Shown: positions 8,161-16,671 of the stretch, one piece after another
How the letters are laid out: each line of letters starts with the position of its first letter
How positions within the stretch are numbered: position 1 is the first letter of the stretch
Origin: Streptomyces sp. NBC_00250
GTDB taxonomy: Bacteria; Actinomycetota; Actinomycetes; Streptomycetales; Streptomycetaceae
Length of the DNA stretch: 64,000 nucleotides
NCBI RefSeq assembly: GCF_036192275.1
Contig: NZ_CP108088.1
Coordinates: 1-64,000, forward strand
Reading direction: 5' to 3'
Made by a program: the position numbers and the translations under genes
Notes under the pieces: generated by a model
What the model was told of the DNA's origin: nothing
The model's database searches: none
What the model saw: only the letters and a program-made list of their open reading frames with translations

Positions 8161-9480
8161 TCATGCCAGGCGGACGTGCATCAACAGGTGCTTGTAGCCC
8201 TGCCCAGCCATCTCGGGCCCCTCGGTGAAGAGTCCGGGCTTGCTGAGCCGTCCGTCCTTCATCTCACCCAGGTGCAGTGTGATGGTGTCGGTGGTGAACG
8301 TGCCGAGCGTGTCCAGGAGGAAGGCTGGGTTGAAGGCGGCGATGCCTCCGCGCAGGCCTTCGCCGGTGCCGTGGGTGACGGTCGTCGGGATGGGCATGCC
8401 CTTGGTGCGGGCCGCTTCTTCGGTCGTGTCCATGCGCGGGGCGAGTGTGAGGTTGCCGTCGGCGTCCCAGGCGAACATCACGGGGACGGACTTGAGACCC
8501 TTGGCGGTCAGGATGGCCTGGCACTTCTTCACTGCTCGTTCGGTCGTGGCGCGGTCGAGCTGGACCGACGTCTCGCACGTCTTGGGGAAGAGCGACTGGT
8601 ACCTGGGGAGGCCGCCGACCAGCGAGCGCATGGTGACGGTGACGGAGCCCAGCGACAGCGTGGCGCGCGGAGTGGACCGGTCGGTCCCGGGCTGTCCTTC
8701 GGCTTGGCCGGCTTCGAGGATGCCGATGCCCACGGCTCCATCGTGGGTCTTCAGCCGCTTGGCCAGGGCGGAGAGGGTGGCGGCCGGGATGAGCGCGTTC
8801 AGCGGCTCCTGTGACGGCTGCACGGCGACGGTGACGGGGACGGGGACGGGGACTTCCGCGACGGCGAAGCGGTAGCGGTCCGTGGCCGCCATGGTGAGCG
8901 TCTCGCCGTCCAGCGTGATCTGGATACCGGTGAGCACGGGCAGCGTGTCGTCGCGCCCCGCCGCGGGCAGTACGCGGTTGAGCTGTCGGAGGAAGGCCTG
9001 CGCGTCCATGGTGGCCATGGCGGGCACGGCGCCCAGCGGCTGCGTGTACTCGTGGATGTCGTGCGTGGTGACGGGCACTGTGAGCTGCTCGGTGGCCAGC
9101 AGGTCTCCGGCGAGCGACACGCAGGTCCCGGTCGCGTCGGCTTTGGTCTCACCGGCGACCATGGCCGCGAGCGTCTTCTTCAGCTCGGGGAAGTCGACGA
9201 GCGAGGAGCCCTTCGCGAGCGGCGTCGTGGCCGGGACCGTGACCGAGACGGCGGTCTCGAAGTCGTAGGCGCTGAAGGTGATCCGGTTCCGGCCGGTCTC
9301 GATCAGCACACCGCGCTGCGCGGGCGGCTGTGCCTTCGGGGCAATTCCGAATTCAGCGAAATTCAGGGCTTCGATGATATCCGCGTGACTTCCGGCGAAG
9401 TGGGCGGTCGGCTTTACGGGCTGCTTTTCCTCCATCTTCGTGGTGTCGGAGGTAGCGACCTGCGTGGTGGGAGTGGTCAT
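8161..9480 (-). CDS. Sliding clamp (DNA polymerase III beta, DnaN) family paralogue
   Basis: 439 residues with the three-fold repeated clamp architecture. Recognisable elements include ALNFAEFGI and RITFSAYDFETAVSVTVPA in domain 1, VLPAAGRDDTLPVLTGIQIT and LTMAATDRYRFAVAEVPV at the start of domain 2 (the DnaN hallmark 'LPVL.gi.i......l..ATD.yRla'), and SLVGGLPRYQSLFPK introducing domain 3. True clamps are about 375 aa; this has an N-terminal extension of about 45 residues and replaces the usual C-terminal MP(V/M)RL with LLMHVRLA. Family role: ring-shaped processivity factor for DNA polymerases. As a divergent subtelomeric copy it is probably not the housekeeping clamp. A degenerate second copy lies at 55782. 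Own terminator at 8118. Confidence 0.85.
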   Translation of the reverse strand: MTTPTTQVATSDTTKMEEKQPVKPTAHFAGSHADIIEALNFAEFGIAPKAQPPAQRGVLIETGRNRITFSAYDFETAVSVTVPATTPLAKGSSLVDFPELKKTLAAMVAGETKADATGTCVSLAGDLLATEQLTVPVTTHDIHEYTQPLGAVPAMATMDAQAFLRQLNRVLPAAGRDDTLPVLTGIQITLDGETLTMAATDRYRFAVAEVPVPVPVTVAVQPSQEPLNALIPAATLSALAKRLKTHDGAVGIGILEAGQAEGQPGTDRSTPRATLSLGSVTVTMRSLVGGLPRYQSLFPKTCETSVQLDRATTERAVKKCQAILTAKGLKSVPVMFAWDADGNLTLAPRMDTTEEAARTKGMPIPTTVTHGTGEGLRGGIAAFNPAFLLDTLGTFTTDTITLHLGEMKDGRLSKPGLFTEGPEMAGQGYKHLLMHVRLA

Positions 9481-9679
9481 AGCAGGCCGAACGCTCGCGC
9501 GCTCTGAACTCTGCGCAGATCCACTGAGCTGCCGAGCTGCCGCCCCTCCTGCTGCTGTTCATGGCGAAGTCGCGGCACAAGTCCGTCACGCCGCCCGGAA
9601 GTACTTCACGCCCGGTGCGGCCGCGCTCGCCGAGGTCACCAGCCTGCTCGCCCCCGGCGATCGCTGAGTACCTGATTCC

Positions 9680-9711
9680 TTTCACCCGGCTCGGTGACGA
9701 GCCGGGTGAAA
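9680..9711 (-). terminator. 14-bp perfect stem-loop terminator
   Basis: TTTCACCCGGCTCG and CGAGCCGGGTGAAA flank a GTGA loop. It lies 14 bases past the stop of the minus-strand HTH gene and ends in a T-rich edge on either strand. Confidence 0.85.
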
Positions 9712-9724
9712 CCACACTGAAGCA

Positions 9725-10261
9725 CTACGAGAAGGGAGTGGCGTGCTCCCGCAGGAAGGCCCCGGCATGAGCGGCGGCCTCTTCCTTCGTCGCGTACCAG
9801 GTGCCGGCCTCAGCGGCACCGCGCGTTTCGTCCGCGCCTACGCTCTCCCAGGCCCAGCCGCCGGACGACGGGTCCTGCACCAGTTCGGCGGTGCCACCGA
9901 AAAGTTCGAGCACCCCGCCCGTCTGCGCCGCCCTGGCCGCGGGGCGGGGAACCGCGTCGGGCCACTTCTTGCGCGCACCCTGACGGGTCATGCCCCAGAC
10001 CGCCCCCATCTGCTCATAGCTCGCGCCGTAGGAGCCGGCTGTCGCCGCTGCGGTCGCCGTCAGCTGCTTGACCTCCGTATCCACCACCTTCCAGGCAGCC
10101 AGGACGGACAGAGTCACATCAACCGGGTCCGCTTCCCACATGCGGGCCGTGGACAACCCTGACTGGCGGGAGCGAATGGCCGCCGCAATCGGGGTGAGGG
10201 CATCGGTCAGGGCCTTACCCAGCTCAGCCCGCTCTTCGGGGGTACCTTCAATCGACGTCAT
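9725..10261 (-). CDS. Putative HTH DNA-binding protein, 178 aa, probably autoregulated
   Basis: The ATG start gives MTSIEGTPEERAELGKAL. The middle contains YEQMGAVWGMTRQGARKKWP (about residues 93-112), which reads as a helix-turn-helix with the recognition helix MTRQGARKKW, as in resolvase-like or sigma-like HTH motifs. Before it is an Ala/Thr-rich helical part, and after it a Gly/Trp-containing domain of about 60 residues. There is no ribosome-binding site: the -10 box TATAGT lies six bases from the ATG, so the mRNA is probably leaderless. Two copies of AACTATAGTTGTCGT overlap the promoter, which suggests self-repression. No known family name. Confidence 0.7.
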   Translation of the reverse strand: MTSIEGTPEERAELGKALTDALTPIAAAIRSRQSGLSTARMWEADPVDVTLSVLAAWKVVDTEVKQLTATAAATAGSYGASYEQMGAVWGMTRQGARKKWPDAVPRPAARAAQTGGVLELFGGTAELVQDPSSGGWAWESVGADETRGAAEAGTWYATKEEAAAHAGAFLREHATPFS

Positions 10262-10304
10262 ACGACAACTATAGTTAACAATGGCTGTCACGACAACTAT
10301 AGTT
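10262..10304 (-). promoter_or_regulatory. Leaderless promoter overlapped by two 15-bp operator-like repeats
   Basis: Read on the minus strand, AACTATAGTTGTCGT occurs at 10304-10290 and again at 10276-10262, 28 bases apart. The first copy supplies a -35 (TTGTCG) and the second the -10 (TATAGT), with a 17-base spacer between them; TGTCGT then leads straight into the ATG. Each repeat contains the perfect palindrome AACTATAGTT. The arrangement suits a repressor binding two faces of its own promoter. Confidence 0.7.
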
Positions 10305-10587
10305 CCGGTGCACTGGGTGGCATCCGACCCAGCCCGACAAAGCGGCCACCAGACCCATCTGGCAGACCGTGGCAACGCATACACAGGCAAGCCTCCGCAG
10401 GACCTCTGCCTGAACCCTCAAATCCAGTTCGCGTGAGAGGAACAGGGGAGGGTCGTCACCCACTCCCCTGACCTGGCCGTTGCCTTGGCCGACGGCGCGA
10501 TACACCTCGTGGACTGCCCCGGGCGCAGTGGGCCGTCCGGGCGGCTCGTAGGCCGGGCGCGGGTAGTTGCAGCGTGTGTACGGGAAG

Positions 10588-10617
10588 CCGGCTTCGCCGG
10601 GTACCCGGCGAAGCCGG
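10588..10617. repeat. 30-bp perfect palindrome at the break in an RpiR gene
   Basis: The bases on either side of the centre between 10602 and 10603 are perfect reverse complements over 15 bp each way (core GCCGGGTACCCGGC). It falls exactly where the RpiR-type reading frame stops resembling its family. Confidence 0.9.
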
Positions 10618-10801
10618 GGGCGACGGCGAAGCGGGTGACGGACGGCTGGCTGACCCCGGCGAGCTCGGCGAGCTCGACGCTGGACAGGAACGGCACGTCA
10701 CCGGAGCGCCGCACCATGCAGTGCGCGATCCGCCGCTGCGTCGGTGTCAGCCGGCGCCCCTCGAAGAGCGCCTGCAGCCGGCCTGCCGGGCTGTCACTCA
10801 T
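10600..10801 (-). pseudogene. Truncated MurR/RpiR family regulator, N-terminal HTH only
   Basis: The ATG start at 10801 gives MSDSPAGRLQALFEGRRLTP, then IAHCMVRRSGDVPF and LSSVELAELAGVSQPSVTRF, which is the N-terminal helix-turn-helix of RpiR regulators (sugar-phosphate-responsive repressors or activators). After about 62 residues, at FAVAPGFAGYPA, the family match ends in the 30-bp palindrome and the SIS sugar-phosphate domain is missing; the frame runs on to 10418 without likeness. It is a gene fragment and is unlikely to give a functional regulator. Confidence 0.75.
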
Positions 10802-10999
10802 GCCGCCCCTTTCACCTATTCGCCCATCAAGCTCTTACATAAGGACATGCACATCGGGTCGGGTGCGGCACCCCTCGAACGCTCCCGATCGCAGGCGGAC
10901 GCACGAGACCGGGCCCGCGCCGAAGCGTGGACCCGGTACCGTCGGGCGAATTGAGGCGTCACACCGGGAATTCCCCGGAATGCCGCCGCCTTTCTCCGG

Positions 11000-11608
11000 T
11001 CAGTTACAGGAAGGACGGAACGTGCGGTTGACCAGGTAGGTGCTGGCGCCGCTGCTGGTCTTCATGAGCGCAGTGGTCTGGGCGCACCAGCCGTCCGTCA
11101 CGCGGACGGGGCCCGCGTACTGGCTGAAGAGGCCCTCGTCCACGTCGCAGGTGGCGCCGACGGTGTTCGGGCAGATCTTGAGCTTCATCCACTTGGCGCT
11201 GGCCGTGTTGTTGTCGAACATCGCGCAGGCGTTCCAGGGAGCGACGTTCTTCCGGTACATGAAGACCGTCCCCAGCCGCTGTTCAGGGGTCGGCACCTGT
11301 TCCGCGTGAATCAGGTAGTAGCCGGTGCCACACAGGTTCGCCGTGGCCGTGACGGCCGCCGGAGAGGCCTGGGCGATCTCGCGCGTGGCGCTGTCGGCCG
11401 TGGCGGAGACGGCCACGCCGCCGACCGTGGCGAGCGGGCCGGTGCCGATCTGCCGCGCGTCCTTCGCCGCGGGGGCCGCGACGACGGAACGCCCGGTCGA
11501 CTCCTGCCCGACGGCCGGGCCCGCGATTCCGGCCGTCAGAAGGCCGACCGCCGCGGCACCGACGGCCACCCGGGCGCCGTAGGAACGAATCACGTTCTTG
11601 AACTGCAT
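11000..11608 (-). CDS. Secreted spore-associated-protein-A-like protein, 202 aa
   Basis: The ATG (MQFKNVIRSYGARVAVGAAA) has a GGAGA site six bases upstream and opens a signal peptide cleaved near AGPAVGQ. After a low-complexity Ala/Thr linker of about 60 residues comes a domain with CGTGYYLIH, LGTVFMYRKNVAPWNACAMF and FSQYAGPVRVTDGWCAQ, which follows the pattern of Streptomyces spore-associated protein A (CGSGY..., ...NC.V, ...YAGPV, ...C..WGG), although the end differs. Such proteins are small extracellular or spore-surface proteins of unclear function. Monocistronic. Confidence 0.7.
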   Translation of the reverse strand: MQFKNVIRSYGARVAVGAAAVGLLTAGIAGPAVGQESTGRSVVAAPAAKDARQIGTGPLATVGGVAVSATADSATREIAQASPAAVTATANLCGTGYYLIHAEQVPTPEQRLGTVFMYRKNVAPWNACAMFDNNTASAKWMKLKICPNTVGATCDVDEGLFSQYAGPVRVTDGWCAQTTALMKTSSGASTYLVNRTFRPSCN

Positions 11609-12318
11609 GTGTTTCTCCAAGGTCGGAACTGGCTCACGTCGAAAAGCACGGGGCCCTCAGAGCCCCGCGTCGACCGCACGACACAGGGGGATGGCAATCG
11701 GACGCCGATCAGAATTCCTCCATCGAGTCACCTCGGCCCCCCCGAGGAACAGTCGACAACAGCAGCGGAATGGGCACGCCTTCCCGCTTCAAGTCCTTGC
11801 GGGAGAAGAGACTGGGCACATCCCGAGGGATAGTCAAGCGAGAATTACGCGAGGCCACTTGAGGTGTGTGATCCATCCCACGCCCATTCACCCCGCCTCC
11901 GGACGATCTCGCCGCCCCGCAACACCCCTGAAACATGAGGCAGGCGGCCTAAACCCCCTCTCGATCACCTCCGCCACCATCCCCCTCTCCATTGATCACG
12001 TTCGTGACAATCCAAAGAAAACGGACCTGACAAGGTCTGATCAATTCGCCTCGACGACTCCGTGACCGCCACGTAGCTTCTGTCGCGTCCGGTGCGGAAC
12101 CGTCCGCCGGACAACGGGGCTTTGGGGCGCCCTGGACCAGGGGCCGTCGGGACCCGGACTCTCGCGGAGGCTCACCTCCGTCTCCTGCGCCGACGGACAC
12201 CGCTGTTCGGTCGGAGCACGCGGTCCGCTTCCGGATGCGCTGTCGGCACTCGCCACGGCCTCCCTGGACGGCAACTGCTGCCGGGCGCGGTTTGCGCGCC
12301 ACCCCGTCTCGCACAGGA
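11609..12318. other. Long intergenic region, AT-richer core
   Basis: 710 bases between divergent genes. The stretch near 11990-12055 is clearly AT-richer than its surroundings and contains TGATCAC/GTGA and TGATCA half-palindromes, a reasonable place for promoters of the SapA-like gene and the ABC operon. No coding frame is convincing. Confidence 0.4.
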
Positions 12319-13044
12319 ATGAGTCAATACGGCAAGGCTTGTGGGAAGCAGGACGCTGTGGTTGAGACGGTGCTGTCCATCAGGGGGCTGTCGTACGAGG
12401 TCCCCGGGCGGTCCTTGTTCGTTTCGCTGGACCTCGAAGTCGCGGTCGGGGAGTCCGTCGCCGTAATGGGGCCTAGCGGTTCGGGCAAGTCCACGTTGCT
12501 GTCCTGCGCTCTGGGGCTGGTCCAGCCTTCCGGCGGGGCGGTCGAAGTGGGCGGGGTGGACATGGCCGGTCTGCGGGGCGCGGCCCTGGCCCGGCACCGT
12601 GCCGAACACATCGGTATGATCTTCCAGTTTGGCGAACTCCTGCCGGAGCTCTCTCCCACGGACAACGTCGCCCTCGCGGCGCTGCTGGCGGGGATGGGGC
12701 GCAAGGACGCGTACGGACGGGCGGAGGAGCTGCTGGCGCAGCTGGGAGTGCCGCTCGCGGAGTCCAGCGAGGAGCTGTCCGGCGGTGAGCGGCAGCGGGC
12801 CGCGGTGGCACGTGCGGTGATCAACTCGCCGACGCTGCTTCTCGGGGACGAGCCGACCGGTGCTCTTGACGAGGCGGCCAGGGAGAAGGTGGCTGACACC
12901 TTGTTCGACATGCCGCGGCGGTACGGCTGCGGCCTGCTCCTGGTGACCCACGATCCGGCGGTGGCGCGTCGCGCCGACCGCGTCATGGTCCTGACCGGAG
13001 GAGTTCTGGCCCCAGCCCCCGAAGGGCAGGCGACGGGCCGATGA
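12319..13044 (+). CDS. ABC transporter ATP-binding protein (LolD/MacB type)
   Basis: About 241 residues. Walker A GPSGSGKST, Q-loop in MIFQFGELLPEL, signature LSGGERQRAAVARA, Walker B LLLGDEPTGALD and an H-loop in LLVTHDP make a complete nucleotide-binding domain of the LolD/MacB family, which partners FtsX-like permeases. The start may be ATG 12319 or the GTG at 12358, which has the better-spaced AGCAGGA site. Its stop overlaps the next gene's ATG (ATGA), so the two are translationally coupled and form one exporter. Confidence 0.88.
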   Translation: MSQYGKACGKQDAVVETVLSIRGLSYEVPGRSLFVSLDLEVAVGESVAVMGPSGSGKSTLLSCALGLVQPSGGAVEVGGVDMAGLRGAALARHRAEHIGMIFQFGELLPELSPTDNVALAALLAGMGRKDAYGRAEELLAQLGVPLAESSEELSGGERQRAAVARAVINSPTLLLGDEPTGALDEAAREKVADTLFDMPRRYGCGLLLVTHDPAVARRADRVMVLTGGVLAPAPEGQATGR

Positions 13045-15245
13045 CACAGCACAGCCTGACCCGACAGCTGATCGCCGTCGGTGCGGCGGCGGGCCGCCGT
13101 ACCGAAGGGGGACGCGTACGATTCGTCGCCCTGCTCCTGGCCACGTCGATGCTGGCCCTGGCGGTGGCGTCGGTGCTCGCCACGCATGCCACCTACAGAG
13201 GGCAAGCGTCGCGCGGAGAGACGCGTACTCCGGTATTTCAGGAGGACGTGCCGGGCAGTACAGCCCTTGCCGCCTGGAGCGTCGCCGGCGACTCGGTACC
13301 CGGCGGCGCCCCCTACCCGGTCGTCTTCCTCACCCGGCTGTCCGAGGACGCTCCGCTGCCCCCCGGGGTGTCCAGCTGGCCCGAGCCCGGCGAGGCCGTG
13401 CTCTCGCCGGCGCTGAGGGATCACCCTGGGGCCGAGGACATCACGACCCGGTACGGCCGCATGGTGGGCACGATCGGCAACCAGGGGCTGCAGTCGCCCG
13501 ACGAGCTCTTCGCCTACGTCGTGCCGCTCAGTCCGGCTCAGGGAGGGACCGTCCGGCCGATCACAGGCTACGGACCGGCTGCCGGCCCCACGTTCTACAC
13601 AGTGGGACAGTCGGACAACGCGAAACCCGAGTGGACGTTCCTGGTCCTGACCGGGTTGCTCCTCGTCCTGCCGGCCACGGTACTGCTCACGGTGGCGGCG
13701 CGGACCGGCTCTCACGCCCGGGACCGGCGTACCGCTCTGGTCGCGGTGCTCGGTGCCACACCACGACGCCGAGCCGTGATTGTCCTGGGTGAAGCCCTCG
13801 GGCCCACCACGGCGGGAACCCTGCTCACGCTGGTCGCGGTCGCCGTCGCATCGGCCGTCGACATCCGCTTGCCCTGGGCCGGACACGTCTTGGTCGCTTC
13901 CGACCTGCGCGGCTGGTGGTGGGCGTTCCTGCCGGCGGTCCTCGCGACTGCGGCGCTGGTACTGGCGACCGTGGTGTTGTCGGACGCGACCGGGCGAAAG
14001 CGCGCGACCGGCAACCGGATCAGAGGGGCACGCCGGTCTCCTGCGAAGTGGGCCGTGGCATGCCCGATTCTCCTCCTGATCGCCGTCCGTGGACCGGACC
14101 TCTTCACTCCGGGCACTACCGCCCACGTCATGACCAATTGGGTCGGCGCGGCCGGCACCCTGGCCACGCTCCCCGCCGCCATCGCCGTCGCCACCGGTGC
14201 ACTGGGAAAGCAACTGGCCGGACTGGGACGCCGCTTCGGCCGACCGGGACTTCTCATCGCTGGCCGCCGCGCGGCGACCCACCCCGGCCCCCTGGCCCGT
14301 ATGACCGCCGGAGTGGTGGTCGCCATCGGGCTGCTCCTCCAGGTGGCTGCCTGGCAGGGCCATAACGGCGCGGTCGCCATCGCCGCGCAGGCGACGGCCG
14401 ACCGCATCGGGTCCTCGGCCCTCGTCATTGAGCCGCGAGCCGCCACGACCCGCCAGGTGACGGCGTTCTTCCGCTCGCTCCCCGCCAATACGGCGGTTCT
14501 TTCGCTGACCGCCAACCCTGAGGTGAACCGACTGACGATCAGGGGGCAGTGCCCCGCGCTCCAGAGCCTCAAGCTGGCATGCTCACCCAAGCGGTCGACC
14601 CTGTCGGGGCCGCCCGCGGATCCGCGCCTGCGTGAACTCTTCGGCTGGAACAACGGGAGCCGGCATGTGGTGCGCGTCGAACAGACCGACCCGGTGACAT
14701 CGCTGAACGATGGGAGAGGAATCACCCAGACCGTTCTCGTGTCCCGCAGCTCGGAAGATCTCTCAGTACCGCAGATCAAGCACCAGGCGTACCGGACGTT
14801 CCCCATGGGGGCCGAAGTCGACACGATCGGCGGCGAATGGCTCACCGGTGCCAAAGTGAACCAACTCCAGGGAAACTGGCTCACTCTCTTCGGCCTCGCC
14901 GGTATCGCCATGCTGGCGGCGGCTTCAGGCTTCGCCGGCTTGGCGGAGTTCCTCCGCAACGGCCGCGCACTCGCACCCGTGACGACCCTGACTGGCAGCC
15001 CGCGCGTCTACTGGTTCACAGCCGCCCACAGCGTTCTCGTACCCCTGGCCCTGGCTGGCGTCGTGGGCTCCGTCATCGGCGCGTGGCTTGCATACCCCAC
15101 CACCGAATCCGGTGCTTCGTACATCTCGGGGGATCTCCTCTTTGTGTGCATTGCGGCGTCCGTTCTCATCGGTGCCGCAGGCTGGGTGTGGGGTGCGCTG
15201 GTATCCATCCGCCAGGCGTCTACCTGGCGCCCACGCGGCGAGTAG
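13041..15245 (+). CDS. FtsX-like ABC transporter permease
   Basis: 734 residues. An N-terminal membrane segment (FVALLLATSMLALAVASVLA) is followed by an extracytoplasmic domain, then membrane helices at about 197-220, 255-275 and 300-320, a central set near 340-450, another extracellular region, and three C-terminal helices from about 615 on. The layout matches large FtsX/MacB-type permeases that move substrates from membrane or periplasm-side rather than conduct classical import. It overlaps the ATPase gene by 4 bases. The substrate is unknown; such pairs in actinobacteria often export peptides, antibiotics or lipids. Confidence 0.85.
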   Translation: MTQHSLTRQLIAVGAAAGRRTEGGRVRFVALLLATSMLALAVASVLATHATYRGQASRGETRTPVFQEDVPGSTALAAWSVAGDSVPGGAPYPVVFLTRLSEDAPLPPGVSSWPEPGEAVLSPALRDHPGAEDITTRYGRMVGTIGNQGLQSPDELFAYVVPLSPAQGGTVRPITGYGPAAGPTFYTVGQSDNAKPEWTFLVLTGLLLVLPATVLLTVAARTGSHARDRRTALVAVLGATPRRRAVIVLGEALGPTTAGTLLTLVAVAVASAVDIRLPWAGHVLVASDLRGWWWAFLPAVLATAALVLATVVLSDATGRKRATGNRIRGARRSPAKWAVACPILLLIAVRGPDLFTPGTTAHVMTNWVGAAGTLATLPAAIAVATGALGKQLAGLGRRFGRPGLLIAGRRAATHPGPLARMTAGVVVAIGLLLQVAAWQGHNGAVAIAAQATADRIGSSALVIEPRAATTRQVTAFFRSLPANTAVLSLTANPEVNRLTIRGQCPALQSLKLACSPKRSTLSGPPADPRLRELFGWNNGSRHVVRVEQTDPVTSLNDGRGITQTVLVSRSSEDLSVPQIKHQAYRTFPMGAEVDTIGGEWLTGAKVNQLQGNWLTLFGLAGIAMLAAASGFAGLAEFLRNGRALAPVTTLTGSPRVYWFTAAHSVLVPLALAGVVGSVIGAWLAYPTTESGASYISGDLLFVCIAASVLIGAAGWVWGALVSIRQASTWRPRGE

Positions 15246-15287
15246 CCCCGACCAGGGGCACCTGAACCTGAGGGATCCAAGCAATGG

Positions 15288-15317
15288 AAAGCCCCAGGTC
15301 GCTGACCTGGGGCTTTT
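15288..15317. terminator. 13-bp bidirectional terminator
   Basis: AAAGCCCCAGGTC and GACCTGGGGCTTT flank a 3-nt loop, followed by T's in both directions. It can end the ABC permease transcript (plus strand), and on the minus strand sits just behind the tRNA fragment, where a tRNA terminator would be. Confidence 0.9.
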
Positions 15318-15321
15318 GCAT

Positions 15322-15349
15322 TGGAGCGGATGGCGGGAATCGAACCCGC
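15322..15349 (-). tRNA. tRNA 3'-end fragment (T-arm to CCA), candidate attachment-site scar
   Basis: On the minus strand GCGGGTTCGATTCCCGC forms a perfect T-arm, followed by CATCCGCTCCA as 3' acceptor strand and CCA end; the acceptor strand resembles tRNA-Gly. The D-arm, anticodon arm and 5' acceptor strand are missing: the bases upstream do not fold with it. A T-arm-to-CCA remnant plus terminator is what remains when an integrative element uses the tRNA 3' end as its attachment site. Confidence 0.75.
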
Positions 15350-15484
15350 GCTCGCCCATCTCGATCACCCGGTGCCTGACCGGAAGTCGACAGGGCTTTC
15401 GCCCTGATGTGTCTGTCGGATCGGGCCTGAAACTGCCCTCGATGAAGATCAGCAGTTCTGCGGCGAAGCCCGGCGGCATCCGAA

Positions 15485-15607
15485 GCGGAACGCCCGATCC
15501 GCCGCCGCGTGACAGGCCTGCCCACCTTCGTCGTCACCCGCGGCGGCGAGTACTTCTTCATGCCGAGCCTGACGGCCCTGGGCCGGCTGAGCCGGATGCC
15601 GCACTGA
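15485..15607 (+). pseudogene. C-terminal fragment of an unrecognised protein
   Basis: The frame reads VTGLPTFVVTRGGEYFFMPS followed by LTALGRLSRMPH and a stop, with good codon bias. There is no upstream continuation or start with a ribosome-binding site, so it is the tail of a gene cut off near the tRNA scar. I cannot name the family with confidence. Confidence 0.4.
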
Positions 15608-15952
15608 CCGCAGACGCCCTCAGCCCACGGCGGACGGAACGACGCATATGAAAGACAAGGCCTCAAGCCCTACCTGCGCCCCTTTCGGATCCGGGCGAAC
15701 CCCGCATCATCCAGGCCCTCATCTGTCTGTCCCTCCTCCTGTCGGACCGCACCGCCACAGTTGTTCACTCCTGTCCTGTCGCAAGGGCCCGACCGTCCCG
15801 CGACCCGACCCGACCTCACCGGCACCAGAGCCACCCCGGTGAGGCGGATCCGCTGCGGGTGCGTGCTGCGCACCTCGCGGCTACGGTCGATGAGCACGCC
15901 GAGCAACCGGTGAGGCGTGTCGTGCCTGCCCTGGAGAAGGAGCGTGGTCGGT

Positions 15953-16429
15953 GTGGCCCGGAACCGCCGTCTGGTCCTCAGCTCGCCGTCCGAGGTCTGG
16001 AGCCTGCTGGCCGACGGCCACCGCTACGGGGAATGGGTGACCGGCACCCAACAGGTCCTCGAGGCCGATCTGCACTGGCCGGACGTGGGCGCCCGGCTGC
16101 GGGTCCGGGTCGGCCTCGGCCCTCTGACCCTCGACGACAGCTGCGTCGTCCGTATCTGCGAACCGCAGCGCCGTCTGGAGCTGGAGGCGAAGGCGGATCC
16201 CTTCGGCGCGGCCCGCATCGCCATGAACCTGATCCCCTGGGGCGAGAACACGCTCTTCGTCCTGGACTGGCACGCCCTGCGGGGCCCCGGCACCCGGATG
16301 CACGGACTCCCCATGGACTATGCCGTCCGGATCCGAAACGGCATGATGCTGACGAAACTGGCCCGGATCGCGGTGCGCGAGCACGGCGGAGGCGACGTCG
16401 GAGCCCCGCAGCACACGGGGAGCGGCTGA
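15953..16429 (+). CDS. SRPBCC (START-like) family protein
   Basis: GTG start (VARNRRLVLSSPSEVWSLLA) with an AAGGAG about ten bases upstream; an earlier in-frame GTG lies too close to it. The pattern of a first strand, then SPSEVWSLLADGHRYGEWV, then WPDVGARLRVRVGLGP and a long C-terminal helix (IRNGMMLTKLARIAVREHG) is that of polyketide-cyclase/dehydrase-like lipid- or ligand-binding proteins. At 158 residues it is a single domain with no signal peptide. The ligand is unknown. The following frame at 16430 shows no likeness to a protein. Confidence 0.75.
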   Translation: MARNRRLVLSSPSEVWSLLADGHRYGEWVTGTQQVLEADLHWPDVGARLRVRVGLGPLTLDDSCVVRICEPQRRLELEAKADPFGAARIAMNLIPWGENTLFVLDWHALRGPGTRMHGLPMDYAVRIRNGMMLTKLARIAVREHGGGDVGAPQHTGSG

Positions 16430-16671
16430 GTGGACGCCGCGGGCGGCGGCACGGGCACGGGGCGCTCCGAGCACCGGCTCTACGCCGTCCTCGTCCCACA
16501 CGGGCGCTACTGCCTGGTCCGGGTGCACGCGCAGCCCACGGGTCTTCAACCGGATGTCGACCACCGATCCGATCGCCACGCCGTCCGGCCGGGCGAAGTC
16601 GGCACTGTCCACACCCGATCGGTGTAAAGCTTCGTGGTCAGCCGCACCCCGCAGCCTCCGAGTAGCAGCCC

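Noticed and set aside
12324..14363. A 679-codon open frame on the minus strand
   Set aside because: It lies antisense to the ABC ATPase and permease genes, is full of Arg/Gly/Pro/Ser and matches no family; it arises from high-GC codon bias.
15322..15400. A complete tRNA gene
   Set aside because: Only the T-arm and 3' acceptor strand are present; no D-arm, anticodon arm or matching 5' acceptor strand could be found upstream.
16430..16627. A 65-codon frame starting directly after the SRPBCC stop
   Set aside because: Coupled start position but no protein likeness, low-complexity start and no conserved motif; left unannotated.
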